Assembly: GCA_001599715.1 (NCBI GenBank)
Contig: BCHU01000001.1
Coordinates: 558,001 to 622,000 of the forward strand
Source: Phaeotremella fagi
Lineage: Eukaryota; Basidiomycota; Tremellomycetes; Tremellales; Phaeotremellaceae
DNA length: 64,000 nt
Reading direction: 5' to 3'
Shown here one piece after another: positions 35,918 to 46,674 of this stretch. A program made the position numbers and the translations under genes. Position 1 is the stretch's first letter. The number at the start of each line of letters is the position of its first letter. A model generated the notes under the pieces. The model had not been told where the DNA came from. It was given only the letters and a program-made list of their open reading frames with translations, and searched no databases.

Positions 35918-36638
35918 GTTTGAAAAGTTTGATGGGAGTGTTTAACGACCCAAAAGAAAGGAGTGGGATGATGATGCGAATTGAAATAGGTTGTGAAGGT
36001 TTGAGACAGAAATCAGATGTGGGGAAGAGATATGAAATGAGAAGAGGAAGTGAGTTGGTGATTTAAAGAAGCTGAAGAAGAAGAGGAAGAAGAAAAAGAG
36101 AAAGAAGAAGAAGATAACAACGTGTAGTTGCAGTGACTCCTTTCCATCAAGGATATCAACTTCCCCCCTTCCCTTGGTGTGTGTTTCGTTTCATCATTTG
36201 CCACATGCAACATCTGTGGCATAGTACTCGACAAGTGGCATTTCTCTCGGATACTGGCAATGTTGTGCTTGTAACTTACGGTTTCACATCTGACACAGTC
36301 AAACTGCAATGCAATGCACCCTGACTGCCAGAAGCACTGCCCTCACTTTAGCTTTCATCAAAGTTTTTAGTTTCACATCCGAATTGACTGTCCTCCCTCC
36401 GGAAAGTCACACGCCACGGCCTTCGATCAGGTCTTCGTAATGAGCTCCACGCATGTCAGGTTAGGGACCTTCTAGCGTGGAACTATGTAAGCTCGGAATT
36501 GAAAGAAGGTGTCCTCTAGAAGTCTGTTTAACTTTGATGTAAACGCTGTCTTTTTCACTCGGTAAATAAATCAACTTATTCTCCGAAAATCGACTCTACA
36601 CCTATTTCAAATCTGTTCAAGTTGGAAAATTTACCAAA
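35918..36638. promoter_or_regulatory. Divergent promoter with GAA-rich purine tract
   Basis: Divergent interval between the CxCxxC gene and the first of three intronless paralogues. A purine tract of GAA/GAAGA repeats runs at about 36065-36116. No gene is supported. Confidence 0.5.
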
Positions 36639-37151
36639 ATGTCAGTCGAAACTCATTCATTCTCTTTGGCCTCAAATATAGACACCTTGTTCGAATTGAT
36701 ACCCTCCCTAGAGGAATATCACGATACCACATATTTCGAACCCAACTGGACCTGGTTCAATAAAAATGATATAAAGGGATTTAAGGGAGCAGTGTATGTA
36801 GCAAATAAAGAAACACCACAAATCTTGACTGGTATAATTGCATCTCAACAAACGCAAGCTCGACCAGTTACAGATATTCTGTGGTTACAATACAGTTTAG
36901 GTGGTGGTAACTATGGACGAATGTCTCGTGTTTTAACAGAAATGACCTCAAAAGAGATCGTTGGTGAATTTGATAAATTTGTAAAGAATCAGGAGACGAG
37001 ATTGCTTTGGTCTGATGGTGTTAGTGAAGAAGACAAGATGAAAGGGGAAGAAGAGATTAGGGAGCTTTTCAATTCGGTTGAAAATCTAGGTAAAAATGTG
37101 GAATTGCTTTTATCCTCAAAGTGTACATCTTTGAATCGTTGGAAAGAGTAG
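36639..37151 (+). CDS. Intronless paralogue family, copy A
   Basis: Single-exon gene of 170 aa with unknown function. It shares the family frame with the two genes downstream: a start-region block NIDTLFELIPSLEEY, a central WLQYSLGGGNYGRMS, and the C-terminal pattern SEEDKMKGEEEIRELF then ENLGKNVELL. No signal peptide, membrane helix or catalytic motif is seen. It is the most diverged of the three and ends in a short basic tail (LNRWKE). Absence of introns is unusual here, since nearly every other gene has several; retro-copying or a lineage-specific origin is possible. Confidence 0.75.
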   Translation: MSVETHSFSLASNIDTLFELIPSLEEYHDTTYFEPNWTWFNKNDIKGFKGAVYVANKETPQILTGIIASQQTQARPVTDILWLQYSLGGGNYGRMSRVLTEMTSKEIVGEFDKFVKNQETRLLWSDGVSEEDKMKGEEEIRELFNSVENLGKNVELLLSSKCTSLNRWKE

Positions 37152-37623
37152 AGTTGACTTGATTGCCTGTGGGCGTGTGTGGTTAAGGTTTTGCTTGAAA
37201 GATTTATGGCTTTGGTAGTTGTACTCTAGCTTGATGGAATCTATGCAATACTATCAACTTTATAATATTTTCAATCGGGATAATCAGAACAATTCGGGAA
37301 AATGTAGCATCTTCCCTTCCTCTTCATCACACTTTTAGCAGTTGCTTCCTTTCTCGACAACTACCTTTCTTCCAGACTGAGGAAATACAAACGTGCTCGA
37401 AAGCTCTATATAAAAACATGACGTTTTGGAAAGGAAATATGACATCTTTTCAACAGTAGACAAAGGATAAAGCTGTGCGGTGCACCACAAAGGTGAGGTA
37501 TCGTCGAGATAGCTGCTGTAATGTATATTAGATGGTCTTCATTCTGGATTTCTTTATCTTCTTTATTTATTTCTCATCACACTTCATCTACAATTTACCA
37601 AGAAGATTTCCAAATTCTACACC
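37152..37623. promoter_or_regulatory. Promoter of copy B with TATA box
   Basis: Contains TATATAAAAA at 37407-37416, about 210 nt before the ATG. Also a CACAAAGGTG string near 37488, which recurs before copy C near 38374. Confidence 0.45.
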
Positions 37624-37658
37624 ATGTCTCAATCCAAATTCTACACCATGTCTCAATC
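37611..37658 (+). repeat. 24-bp perfect tandem duplication across a start codon
   Basis: Two adjacent identical 24-bp units, each containing ACACCATGTCTCAATC. The unit length is a multiple of three, so both ATGs are in frame with copy B and the duplication adds eight residues to the protein. Confidence 0.9.
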
Positions 37659-38160
37659 CACACAAATCAAAGTCTACGATTATAACACCTCACAAGATCG
37701 ATTCTTCTGTACCTCCAACCTCGAACGTCTCTACAAAAAAATCCCCGAGTTCCAAGAAGCCTGTCCAGTAGATGATGTCATTCGGGAGTGGATAGGGGTC
37801 AACCGATCTCATCACTCATATTTCGCAGGTCAGAAAGAAAATCCCAAAACCATCACGGGTTATAATATAACGTGGGGGTCGAATATGGATAGATACGACT
37901 TTTGGGTCTTACATCGAATCTCTCCATCCCAATTCGGCCGAATCAAACTCACTTCCTACACCAATGATCCAAGACAAGTTGCAGGTTTGTACGAGAGTCA
38001 TTTGAAAGGTAATGTTTGTTCAGATAAAGGTGCTGAGATGATTGAATGGTTTGGTTGCGGTGAGGAAGAAAAGAAGGCGGGGCACGAGAGCATCAAAGAA
38101 TGGTTCAAGGATTCCGAGGATTTGGGTCAAAAACTAACTGATGTTGGGGGTTATGATTAG
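37624..38160 (+). CDS. Intronless paralogue family, copy B
   Basis: Single-exon gene of 178 aa, function unknown. Family blocks are FFCTSNLERLYKKIPEF, DFWVLHRISPSQFGRIK and EEEKKAGHESIKEWFKDSEDLG. The start is ambiguous because a 24-bp perfect tandem repeat (37611-37634 and 37635-37658) duplicates the ATG and its context, giving an in-frame second ATG at 37648. The upstream start adds eight residues (MSQSKFYT). The C-terminal ends VGGYD. It shares the Trp-Phe-x-x-Ser-Glu-Asp-Leu-Gly block with copy C, which is its nearer relative. Confidence 0.75.
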   Translation: MSQSKFYTMSQSTQIKVYDYNTSQDRFFCTSNLERLYKKIPEFQEACPVDDVIREWIGVNRSHHSYFAGQKENPKTITGYNITWGSNMDRYDFWVLHRISPSQFGRIKLTSYTNDPRQVAGLYESHLKGNVCSDKGAEMIEWFGCGEEEKKAGHESIKEWFKDSEDLGQKLTDVGGYD

Positions 38161-38492
38161 GATGTGGGAGATCTAAGAGTGTTCGTGTACTTGTATTCGG
38201 TAGCGTCAATGATGAATAGGTTTTAGTGTCTCACAGTCACCCGATATTTCTGCCGCCACTTGATTCGACTTGAGATAAAAATGGCATGACTTCCACTACG
38301 AGTACAAAAGTCTTCTTTTCCCATTCGGAAGACGAAAACGTTCATAAGGGATGCCATATTATTGACCGAGTCACAAAGGTGTAATAAGAAGTCCCAAAAA
38401 GATATATCAATAGTCTACACGCTCTGTACCAATTCGATCGTTATTTCCATTTCTTAGTGTAGATATCACTTGAAAAATCAAAATTTCCAAAA
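38161..38492. other. Spacer between copies B and C
   Basis: Holds the copy C promoter; CACAAAGGTG near 38374 matches a string before copy B. No gene. Confidence 0.45.
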
Positions 38493-39026
38493 ATGACTCT
38501 TTCTCTTACAAACATCCCGACAGACGACTATAACGAAATCCCCAAAAGTTCATTCATATGCACGAAATCATTGGACGAGTTATACGAAAAACTTCCAGAA
38601 CTTTCAGAAACCGATGATCAAACCCATCCAACCTCCCGTCAAAACTGGTTGAACGTCGATATAACCCAAAAGACCAAAACAAGTTTCGCCAGTAAACCCT
38701 TCGGTGAGAATACGATCGCAGGGATGACATGTATCCAAGGTCTTAAATCCAATATCTACAGTCTCTGGATTGAACACAGAAGAGATAAAATTAAATACGG
38801 CAGATACACTTGTGAATTGGAAACTCCTTCTGGGTGTAGCAGGTTGGTGGTGAAAGGTTGGAATGCTTATATGAGGAAATTCGCTTGTTCGACGAAACGT
38901 GATTTCTTCAGTTGGTCGGTTGATTGTACAGAAGAAGATAAGGATCGGGGGGCTGAAGATGTCAGGAGATGGTTTGAAGGTTCTGAAGATTTGGGTCGAG
39001 ATTTGGTTGAACTTTTGAAGGAGTAG
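38493..39026 (+). CDS. Intronless paralogue family, copy C
   Basis: Single-exon gene of 177 aa, function unknown. Blocks shared with copies A and B: FICTKSLDELYEKLPEL at the start, LWIEHRRDKIKYGRY in the middle and EEDKDRGAEDVRRWFEGSEDLG near the end, followed by RDLVELLKE. The repeated pattern of a Leu-Tyr-Glu-Lys-Leu-Pro opening and a Trp/Phe-Ser-Glu-Asp-Leu-Gly close suggests one compact alpha/beta domain per protein (inference). Charged, no signal peptide, so intracellular. Copies B and C are closer to each other than to A. Confidence 0.75.
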   Translation: MTLSLTNIPTDDYNEIPKSSFICTKSLDELYEKLPELSETDDQTHPTSRQNWLNVDITQKTKTSFASKPFGENTIAGMTCIQGLKSNIYSLWIEHRRDKIKYGRYTCELETPSGCSRLVVKGWNAYMRKFACSTKRDFFSWSVDCTEEDKDRGAEDVRRWFEGSEDLGRDLVELLKE

Positions 39027-39464
39027 GCAGGGTGCTTGTGGCGGGTTTTGGATTTTTCTTTGAAAGGAGATGTTGTGCAAGGAACTGTAGATATGTACAA
39101 GTACGTTTGATAATATTGGAATAGATTAGTGCAAAGCATCCACTAAGTTCATGTTCACATCTATCAGACCACATCTTCAAGTAAAAAAGTCCACTAGTAC
39201 GTAAGATTATATGTATACTAACTTTTGAATCATGTTCTTCGACCCCTTAACACTATTGTGATCACCCCTTGAAAATCTGCAACAGAACATTCCTCCTTCA
39301 TCCTTTGAAAGCGAGTTCCAGTATCTCAAACAAGGGAGACTACAAACGAATTTGACCGCCCGAATCAAATTCCGATTCAGATTTTTCTTCATTATCGAAC
39401 ACCCAATCTCGACTTCTTCATCCATCACAGTCACCATCACCATCACCATCACCATCACCACACA
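39027..39464. other. Intergenic with a CCATCA repeat before the calpain gene
   Basis: A microsatellite of five TCACCA-type hexamers lies at 39431-39460, ending just five bases before the calpain-like ATG (39465). It may affect the leader. No gene. Confidence 0.6.
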
Positions 39465-40499
39465 ATGTTATTCCTCCTCTTCTTAACCACTTTAACAAAG
39501 ATATGTCTATCGTCACCTTTAAACGCAACTTCCAACCACCTCCCTATCTCAAATACAGTAAATCTAACGAGAACCTTACCACCACGAACCAATCCGAATC
39601 TCGTCAATCTGATCGAAACCCAACCTCCAAGTGGCGCACCGTTATATGATGAAACTGGTATCCCAAAATGTCAAGATATAACCCAACGTGAGTAACATTC
39701 TCTCACCACATCCAAGGCAGATTGCAATCTAACAAAAGAACCAACATAATAGGTCTTGATGATTGTTGGCTCACTGCGTCATTGTGTTCATTAACACATA
39801 ACGACCCTCGATGGATAACCACACTCCTCAGCACTTCCCCCTCCCAATCCAATTCCACAAACATAACCAACGTAGACGTGAACCTGTATCAAGATTCCAA
39901 GCCCTCCAAATGGAATATTAACTACACACTCTCAACCGAAACTTTGAATGATAACACTAATAATATCTGGTAAGTCCCCAACACTTCCTCTTATCCAAAA
40001 AAGCTATCAGAAACTAAAAGTGTAAATATATTTTAGGTGGCCATCAGCGATCATCACCGCCACCGAAAAACTGCAACTGAATTTCACAGAATACGGAAAC
40101 ACCAATCTAGGCGAGACCAACGGCTTGATATCCAAAGCCTTCGTTTCGAACGGTTTAAATCTCTTAACCAACCTAGAAGCAGTTGACGAGTTCAATCAGA
40201 CTATCGAAATGATCTGGGAGATGTGTTTGAGAGTCAATCAAACTCCTGTTGTTATTACCACATTAACGAATTCTGGGGTTTTGGTGAGTGATCATGCTTA
40301 TAGTGTCTTAGAATGGTTTTTGGTTGATGGTAATCAAACGTTGGTTAATTTATTGTTAGGTGATGTTTTGCTGATTACATATCACAGTCTCACTCTCTTT
40401 AATCCATGGGGTAGTAAAGCCAATTGGACACTCTCAGAAATCTACAACGATATTCAAACCATAGCTCATTTCGTCAATTGGAACACTTGGCAATCATAA
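39465..40499 (+). CDS. Secreted calpain-like cysteine protease
   Basis: Protein of 300 aa; exons 39465-39687, 39753-39969 and 40037-40499 (903 nt). The N-terminus MLFLLFLTTLTKICLSS is a signal peptide, and many Asn-x-Ser/Thr sites fit secretion. The calpain (C2) catalytic triad can be seen: Cys in RLDDCWLTASL, His in SDHAYSVLE and Asn in LFNPWG. The usual WP block after the Cys helix is present (WWPSAIITATEKL). The protein has only the catalytic domain, with no Ca-binding C2 or EF-hand part. Classical calpains are cytosolic, so a secreted single-domain form is notable. Substrate unknown. Confidence 0.85.
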
Positions 40500-40817
40500 A
40501 CAAACCCTCTGATCATCCATATCATAGCAATTTCCAATCATCTCATACCACATGATCTACAGTATGAGCAATAAAAACACCGTCTAAGAAACACTAAAGA
40601 AAGAAAAGCTAAATTTATTTGATGAAATAGCGCCAGCTTGAGCGCGTGTGAGTGAATGTGAATGTTAAAAGAAGGGAAAGGTGAAGATGAAGGGGGATTG
40701 TGTAAACTAGGATATGGTAGAATAACCAAACTCTAAAACAAAGCAAATCTAAATTTTAAAAAGAAAGGTGTGACGTGTAAGAGCGGGGATTTACATCCAA
40801 ATGACCAAAGTCGTTGT
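40500..40817. other. Convergent 3' flank
   Basis: Between the calpain-like gene and the desaturase stop, which converge. Only 3' untranslated sequence is expected; nothing else seen. Confidence 0.5.
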
Positions 40818-42862
40818 TTACTTTGATTCACCCATGTCAACACCTGAATCTGAGATACTACCGCCTTCCTCAACGGCAACCTTTTGAGCGAGACCTCTAG
40901 CGTTCTTGTAGAAAGAAACATCCTCTCCAGCGTCGATGTACTAAAAACGAAGCATCAGCATGAGTTCCAAGTCTTGAAAACTAAGTGACGACATACTCTA
41001 CAATCCCTGTAGTTCTTGTAAAAAGAGATCAACATGTTCTCCTCTGATCTGTAGTAGTGAGGACCCAAGAATTCTTTCAAAGCTTCCGTAGCTTCCCATG
41101 CGTGGTAATGTGGCATCTTTGATGAAGTGTGGTGAGCGACATGGGTCTCACAGATACCGTGAAGGACGTAGGCACCGATTGGACCAAGGAAAGTACGGTC
41201 GATGGTGGCAAGGGCACCTCTGGCGAAAGTCCATTTGTTGGCAGAGTAATGAGCTGTGGTGTGTGAGTTGGAGTTCCCACAATGTTTGACAACAACTTAC
41301 GAAGGACTGGGTCAGTGTGTTGGAGGAAGGTGATCAATACGAGCCAGCTAAACGGACGTTAGCTGATGAATTACTACAGCGTTGAACAATAAACCCACTG
41401 GTTGACCCAAAGGTATGGGATACCGTAAACAGCCATAACCTCAGCGAAACCACGGTAGTAACCCCAAACACCACAGATGGCAAGAGTAGTAGAAACACCA
41501 ATGTCAGACAAGATGATTTGCCACTTGTGACTTGGTTTGAAGATGTACGAACTTGGGGTGAAGTCTATATTGTCCTAGTGTCAGCGGAAAAGTCGGATTC
41601 AAGTGCGGGACTACTCACGGTTTGTTCCGGCTGGGTAATGGAGTTGACCACTGGCGTTGTCAATGAGGTACATTGGCCAACCTAAGAGTTGACGGATGAA
41701 CAAGTTGATGAAGATGGCAAGTGGAGCATCTCCGATAGCTTCACGAAGTTCTTCTTGACGTTTAGAGGAGACGCTAATGAAGTAAGATTAGCTTTAATTG
41801 ATGATGAAAAAGAAGTAACTCACTTGAGACCACGGATCTCGGCTTCCTCTTTCATTTCTGGGTAACCTTGTTCAGCACGAGTACGTGGAACGAAAACTTC
41901 GTCTCTGGTCAAATGGTTGGTGGCAGCGTGATGACGACCGTGCTAAGTAATCGTATATAAGTTGGATTGACTCGATATAACGAGAATGAAAAGCCAACTT
42001 ACACTGATTCTCCATGAATGGTATGGGACCAATAAGAATGAATGAAGGATCATACCAGCAAAGTTGTTGATGAATTTTGAAGATGAATAAGCTTGGTGAC
42101 CAGCTTCATGTCTAGAAAAAAGAACAAGATTAGGAATCGCAGCGTGACAAAGGGGAGAAAAAACGTACCCAAGAATCCAGATACCAGTACCGAAAAGACC
42201 AGCTGCGATTTGATAAGCGATCCAAAGAGAGATCTTAGCAGCGTAATAAGGAGCTGGAGCGAGATCACTAATAAAAGCAGGATTATTAACAAGATCGAAA
42301 GATAAAAATTATGGTGGCGACAGACACCAATAAAAATTTAGTGAAAAAATCTTACAATTTAGCAAGGAATGGCTCGATTTGGAAAGCGAGATAACCCAAG
42401 ATAGCTAACGCGGTGAAATCTTGGATAACGTAGAGGGTTGATCTGAAAGCTGATCGATGGAAACAATGGGCTCTGATATGGGTTTTAGTACGCGTTGAAT
42501 GTATTTTTGGGTGTGAAGAAAAAAAACTTACGGGATAGCATCGAGAAGTTGTTTAACTGTGAATTGTGGGACGTGGAATCTAGTGTTGATGTTAGTATGG
42601 GATACGCTATTGATTTGTCGATGGGAGAAAAAGAAAGGAAAACGACTTTTTTTGGGTGAAAGGATGGGGAAAATTGGGTGGGATAACTCGCAACGTGCGA
42701 TGAAATCCGATGATGAGAACCACCTAAAAGCAAGTGAAGACTTTTGACTCACTTTTGATCCTCAGTTAATTCTTTTTCTTCAGCTTCTTTGATCAATTGA
42801 TCTTTCTCTACTTGACCTGGTTTAACAGGTGAAGATTGACGTTGACGAAGGATGGAGGACAT
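40818..42862 (-). CDS. FAD2: Delta-12 (oleate) fatty acid desaturase
   Basis: ER membrane enzyme that inserts the delta-12 double bond into oleate, giving linoleate. The three histidine boxes for the di-iron site are visible: HEAGHQAYS (about 42110), SHGRHH (about 41930) and CETHVAHH (about 41150). The start at 42862 gives a hydrophilic leader (MSSILRQRQSSPVKPGQ). Hydrophobic helices and a cytosolic tail (YIDAGEDVSFYKNARG) are as expected. It ends DMGESK. Delta-12 rather than delta-15 is inferred from overall resemblance. About nine short introns, all conventional. Confidence 0.95.
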
Positions 42863-43550
42863 TTTGAGTTAAGGCGGTGGGGGTGAGGTGGATAAGAGAG
42901 AGATCCTGCTCTGTTTTAATGAATGGGTTGAGATAGGATATCTACTGATTCTATCTTGAGGGAAGAGACAAGAAGAGAGGATGTGGATGTAAGAGGAGTA
43001 TGTATATATGTATATGTAAGAATGATATGAAAAAGATTTAGGTGGAGCCTTTATAAGTTAAAATGATTGGGGACGGGCCGTGATAAGAATGACCCTATTG
43101 GCTGGAATCGAAAGATGATTGATTTGATTTTAATTTTTACGGGTAGACTCGCTCTCTCATAACACTAGTGGTATCCAAGTGACAGGACAGCGGACAGCGT
43201 AGGGGTCGATCTAATCTATCCATCTATCCACTGTATTCAGTACCAAGCTTCCAAGCATCCCCCTCCCTGATTCACCTGATCTACCTGATTCACATTTCGT
43301 CCAGGCTCAAGCTCAAAGCTAGCGCTACAGAAAATCAAGCGCAGCCCCAGCTGAAAATTCAGGGAGAGGTACAAAACAGCTAGGCGTAAATGCCTGTTTT
43401 GATGTTGAATGGTTGCTAGGCGTGCTACAACTTTGCTACCCCGCGCAGAACTACCCGACGTGTCCTCTTCGATGTAACGTGTCTGTTCAATATACCACAA
43501 AGCATTTAATAAACTATTCCACCACAAATACAACGTAAATAACAACAACA
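42863..43550. promoter_or_regulatory. Divergent promoter, FAD2 / GOT1
   Basis: Intergenic region of 688 bp between divergent starts. A CTACAG-like and TGATTCACCTGATCTACCTGATTC repeat-like stretch lies near 43268-43291. No gene is supported. Confidence 0.45.
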
Positions 43551-44338
43551 ATGTGGTTGAGCGATGGACAAAGTAAGTCAAAGTTCAAGTCAACTTCCAT
43601 CTCCACCTCCAACCCAAACCACAACGCCCCCATCCAACTCCACTAACACCCCCCAGAAATCGGTATAGCCCTAGTAGCGTTCGGAATATTCTTCATGTTA
43701 CTAGGTAAGTCATCCCCCCCTCCTCCAATCCTCTCAATCAAAACCTAAACAAAAAACCTACAGGTGTAATGCTATTATTCGACGGAGCTTTATTAGCATT
43801 AGGAAATGTATGTCCCCCCAACCAAGATTAAGGATGGATATTGATGATATCCACCGCAGATCCTATTCCTATCGGGATTACCACTCATCATAGGACCTAC
43901 CAAAACATTCTATTTCTTCAGTAGAAAAGAGAAATGGAGAGGAACAGTATGTTTCTTCGGTGGGATGTAGGTTTTATTTTCATTATTTCGGAATTAGATG
44001 ATTGATTTCATTGGACGTTAGCGTTTTGGTCTTCTGTAAATGGCCTATCACGGGTATATGTATAGAATTCGTTGGATTCGTTGGATTGTTCGGGTATGTC
44101 AATATTCAAATTGATCTATTAGATGTTTAGCTGATACCCTCCTTATCACATAGTTCATTCTTCCCAGTCATTTTACAGGCTTTGAGACAAACTCCGTTTA
44201 TAGGTACTTTCCTCTCATTACCTTATATACGTCAGGTAGGTTAATCACTAGAAAATACGACCTTGGGAACGTATGTCATGTTGACTATTGGTTTAGGCTG
44301 CAGATCGATTAGCTGGTGTTAGACAAAGTGCTGTTTAA
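43551..44338 (+). CDS. GOT1: Golgi traffic protein Got1
   Basis: Small four-helix membrane protein of ER-Golgi transport, about 138 aa. Exon 1 codes MWLSDGQ and the next exons read KIGIALVAFGIFFMLLG, LLFDGALLALGN and LFLSGLPLIIGPTKT. The block YFFSRKEKWRGT and the end RLAGVRQSAV are characteristic. At least six introns break a very short coding sequence, the densest splitting in this window. Stop at 44336. Divergent from FAD2. Confidence 0.93.
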
Positions 44339-45151
44339 ACCTTTTACATATATGCAATGAAATCGGATGAAATGCAATGCAATTAGTGCTTTTGGATGGG
44401 CGCCCTCACTCAATCGCTTTGAGCGAGATGACGACGATTATGATTTTTGGCTGTAATTTCAGTGATGCAATACGATATCCCATGAATGTTCATATCTAAA
44501 TATCATGAATTTTAATCATTAAAATCCACTGCATCCTGCAATCATCAGGTACGATTCATCGTTTTCTTTCTTGGGCAATACAAAAATATTACATCAAGCG
44601 TATAATCTCTGTGTGATTCGGGGGTAAATATCTACTCATTGAAATCTTTATATAAAACTCATCTAAAAAATAATACAACAAATATAAATAATTAGATAGA
44701 AGAAGAAAAAAAAGATAATTCATCAAGAAAACAAATATTGATAGATATGAGGGAACATTTTATTCTCAAGAGATAATTTTTTGGTTGGAGATCGATTCAA
44801 TTTTCCAGATGGGTTGATTAGGTTTTATATCGAGTGTTTGGGGAGGTGTTGAACATATTTGGGATGGATGGATTCAATTTTTATTTTTATTGGGTCGGGT
44901 CGACGTAGGTCTTTGGTTTTGAGGAGGAGCGATTGAGTTTTCGATTGTTGCTGTTTTGGAAATTTGTCTGGTGATTGAGGGATATGAGGAGGTGTAAGAT
45001 AGATACGTTTTTATCGACCAAGAATTTAATCTACACGGTCGAGGGGAGTTGTTGGTGAAATGGTAAAAGGGGATAAATGGCCTGTAACCGTGATTCGAAA
45101 GATGTGAAACTATCCCACAGTAACCAGTCACAAATCACCACGCCTTGAATC
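44339..45151. other. AT-rich intergenic region
   Basis: Convergent 3' ends of GOT1 and the next gene. A/T-rich around 44640-44720. No gene or repeat supported. Confidence 0.5.
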
Positions 45152-45815
45152 CTATCTACCATTTCTTCCGAACCCAGACCAATCAGTTTTCTCATTCTCA
45201 CCATTCCAAAGTGGTTTGAAAGCGTCATCGTTGAAACCCGAAGTTTCTTTAGGACTAGCTCGAACGGGAAGTACAGCCGTATGATAAGGTATAGAATTGT
45301 TGTTATTAACAGGTTGATATCCAGTCGTGTTAGCGTTAGTGTTGTTAACGTTGAAACCCGTTTCCCTCTGTCCAACGAATTTAGGTCCACCACCACTGAC
45401 GTTGTTGTTATAACTACCAGATTGTCTTGGACTGTTACCCATGCCACCCCATGAATTCCCACCACCCCCACCAGAGGTGATAGGTAATTGTGAAGAAATA
45501 GAATTCTGAAGTAGATTACCGTTAGCGTTGACTGGTGGTGGCGAATTCCAAGATGAGGCTGGGGCAGGTGGTGGGATTGGACCTTGGTTCTGTTGGGTGG
45601 TTGTTGGGGCTTGAGGTGGGATGGGTCGATAGGGTGGTAAAGTTGGATGTAGGGTTTGAGCCAGTTTTGCCTGGAACGGTGCATTAAGAGTTTAGCTTTT
45701 GTTATACATCCGAGAGTTTATATGAACTTACATGTAAATCTCGTAGATCACTGCCTTGTTGTCCGGCGTGCATACCTCCGTTGATGGTAGCGATTAAATC
45801 CTCTAATGAAGCCAT
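45152..45815 (-). CDS. Low-complexity unknown protein
   Basis: Two exons: a start at 45815 with MASLEDLIATINGGMHAGQQ, then a longer exon beginning KLAQTLHP. The first 35 residues look helical and may be the only folded part. The rest is Pro/Gln/Asn/Gly-rich (QQNQGPIPPPAPASSW; SGGGGGNSWGG; NNNSIPY) and ends KPLWNGENEKTDWSGFG. No known domain. Such Asn/Gln-rich proteins often act in RNA granules or transcription, but nothing here is specific enough to assign this. Confidence 0.75.
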
Positions 45816-46674
45816 TGTCGATAAACGATTGATTTTAGTATTGACGGTCGATTGAAAAGAGAAGATAGATGATGGTGGTGAATGAAAGATTGAAAGCCTT
45901 CTACGAAAAGGCTAATAAAGAGGATTTGAATGATCTTTCAAACAAATGAAATCTGAGTCAAAGGAACTATATGATTTGATCACTTGGTTACGAGTACGAC
46001 CCTCTGACTCTGATCACCAAACAGTAAAACCCCGTGTGATGGATAAAAGGAAGGTCAATGGGTGTTGTAGAGATGATAACGATGAAAGTATATGTGAAAG
46101 AGTGATCGAGATGATTGTTAACGATATCGACCGGGCTGTTAACGATCAAACCTTTGGATTTTAATTTAATCCTTGGAACGGTATTTCCGAACTGATAGGG
46201 GTTTCTTTTGGGTTGGTGTGACTATAGGTGTGAATAGGTTTTTATGAGACTGTCTTTCGATTGAGATGGTGTTTATCGTTGAATGTTGAGAGTGAAGAAT
46301 AGAGTTACAACTGAGTAGTTTACTCTTAACTTAGAACTGAGGTGTCAATTGAGTGGCAACAAGCGTACTGAGCGATTCGGAACAAAGAACGGACCGTGTG
46401 GCAGCGGGTGAAGACGGAGGAAGAGCCATACAAAGCAATTCACTACGGTGCCCGACCACCGGTGTAATATACACTTCAGAGTGATGCTATATTTAGAGGC
46501 ATGCTTCTCAATGGACCATCGACCTCAAATGCAATATGCACCATGCACCATGCAACAATAACACCACCACCACCACCACCACCACAATTAATGAATCATA
46601 TCCATCATCGTCATCCTACAAAAGCTATCCTCTCTACATCCCCCTACCCTAAAACCAAAAAACAATCCTATTTT
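45816..46674. other. Intergenic with ACC triplet repeat
   Basis: Upstream of the unknown gene at 45152 and downstream of RPS17. A (ACC)n repeat is at 46561-46586. A 72-codon ORF at 45946-46164 (MKSESKELYDLITWLR) has plausible composition but no support. A CCACCGGTGT string lies near 46457. Confidence 0.45.

Noticed and set aside
43237..43581. Minus-strand ORF overlapping the GOT1 start
   Set aside because: Lies in the divergent promoter and overlaps the well-supported first exon of GOT1; no recognisable domain.
45946..46164. 72-codon plus-strand ORF
   Set aside because: Composition is plausible but there is no homology, no exon partner and no promoter signal to support it.
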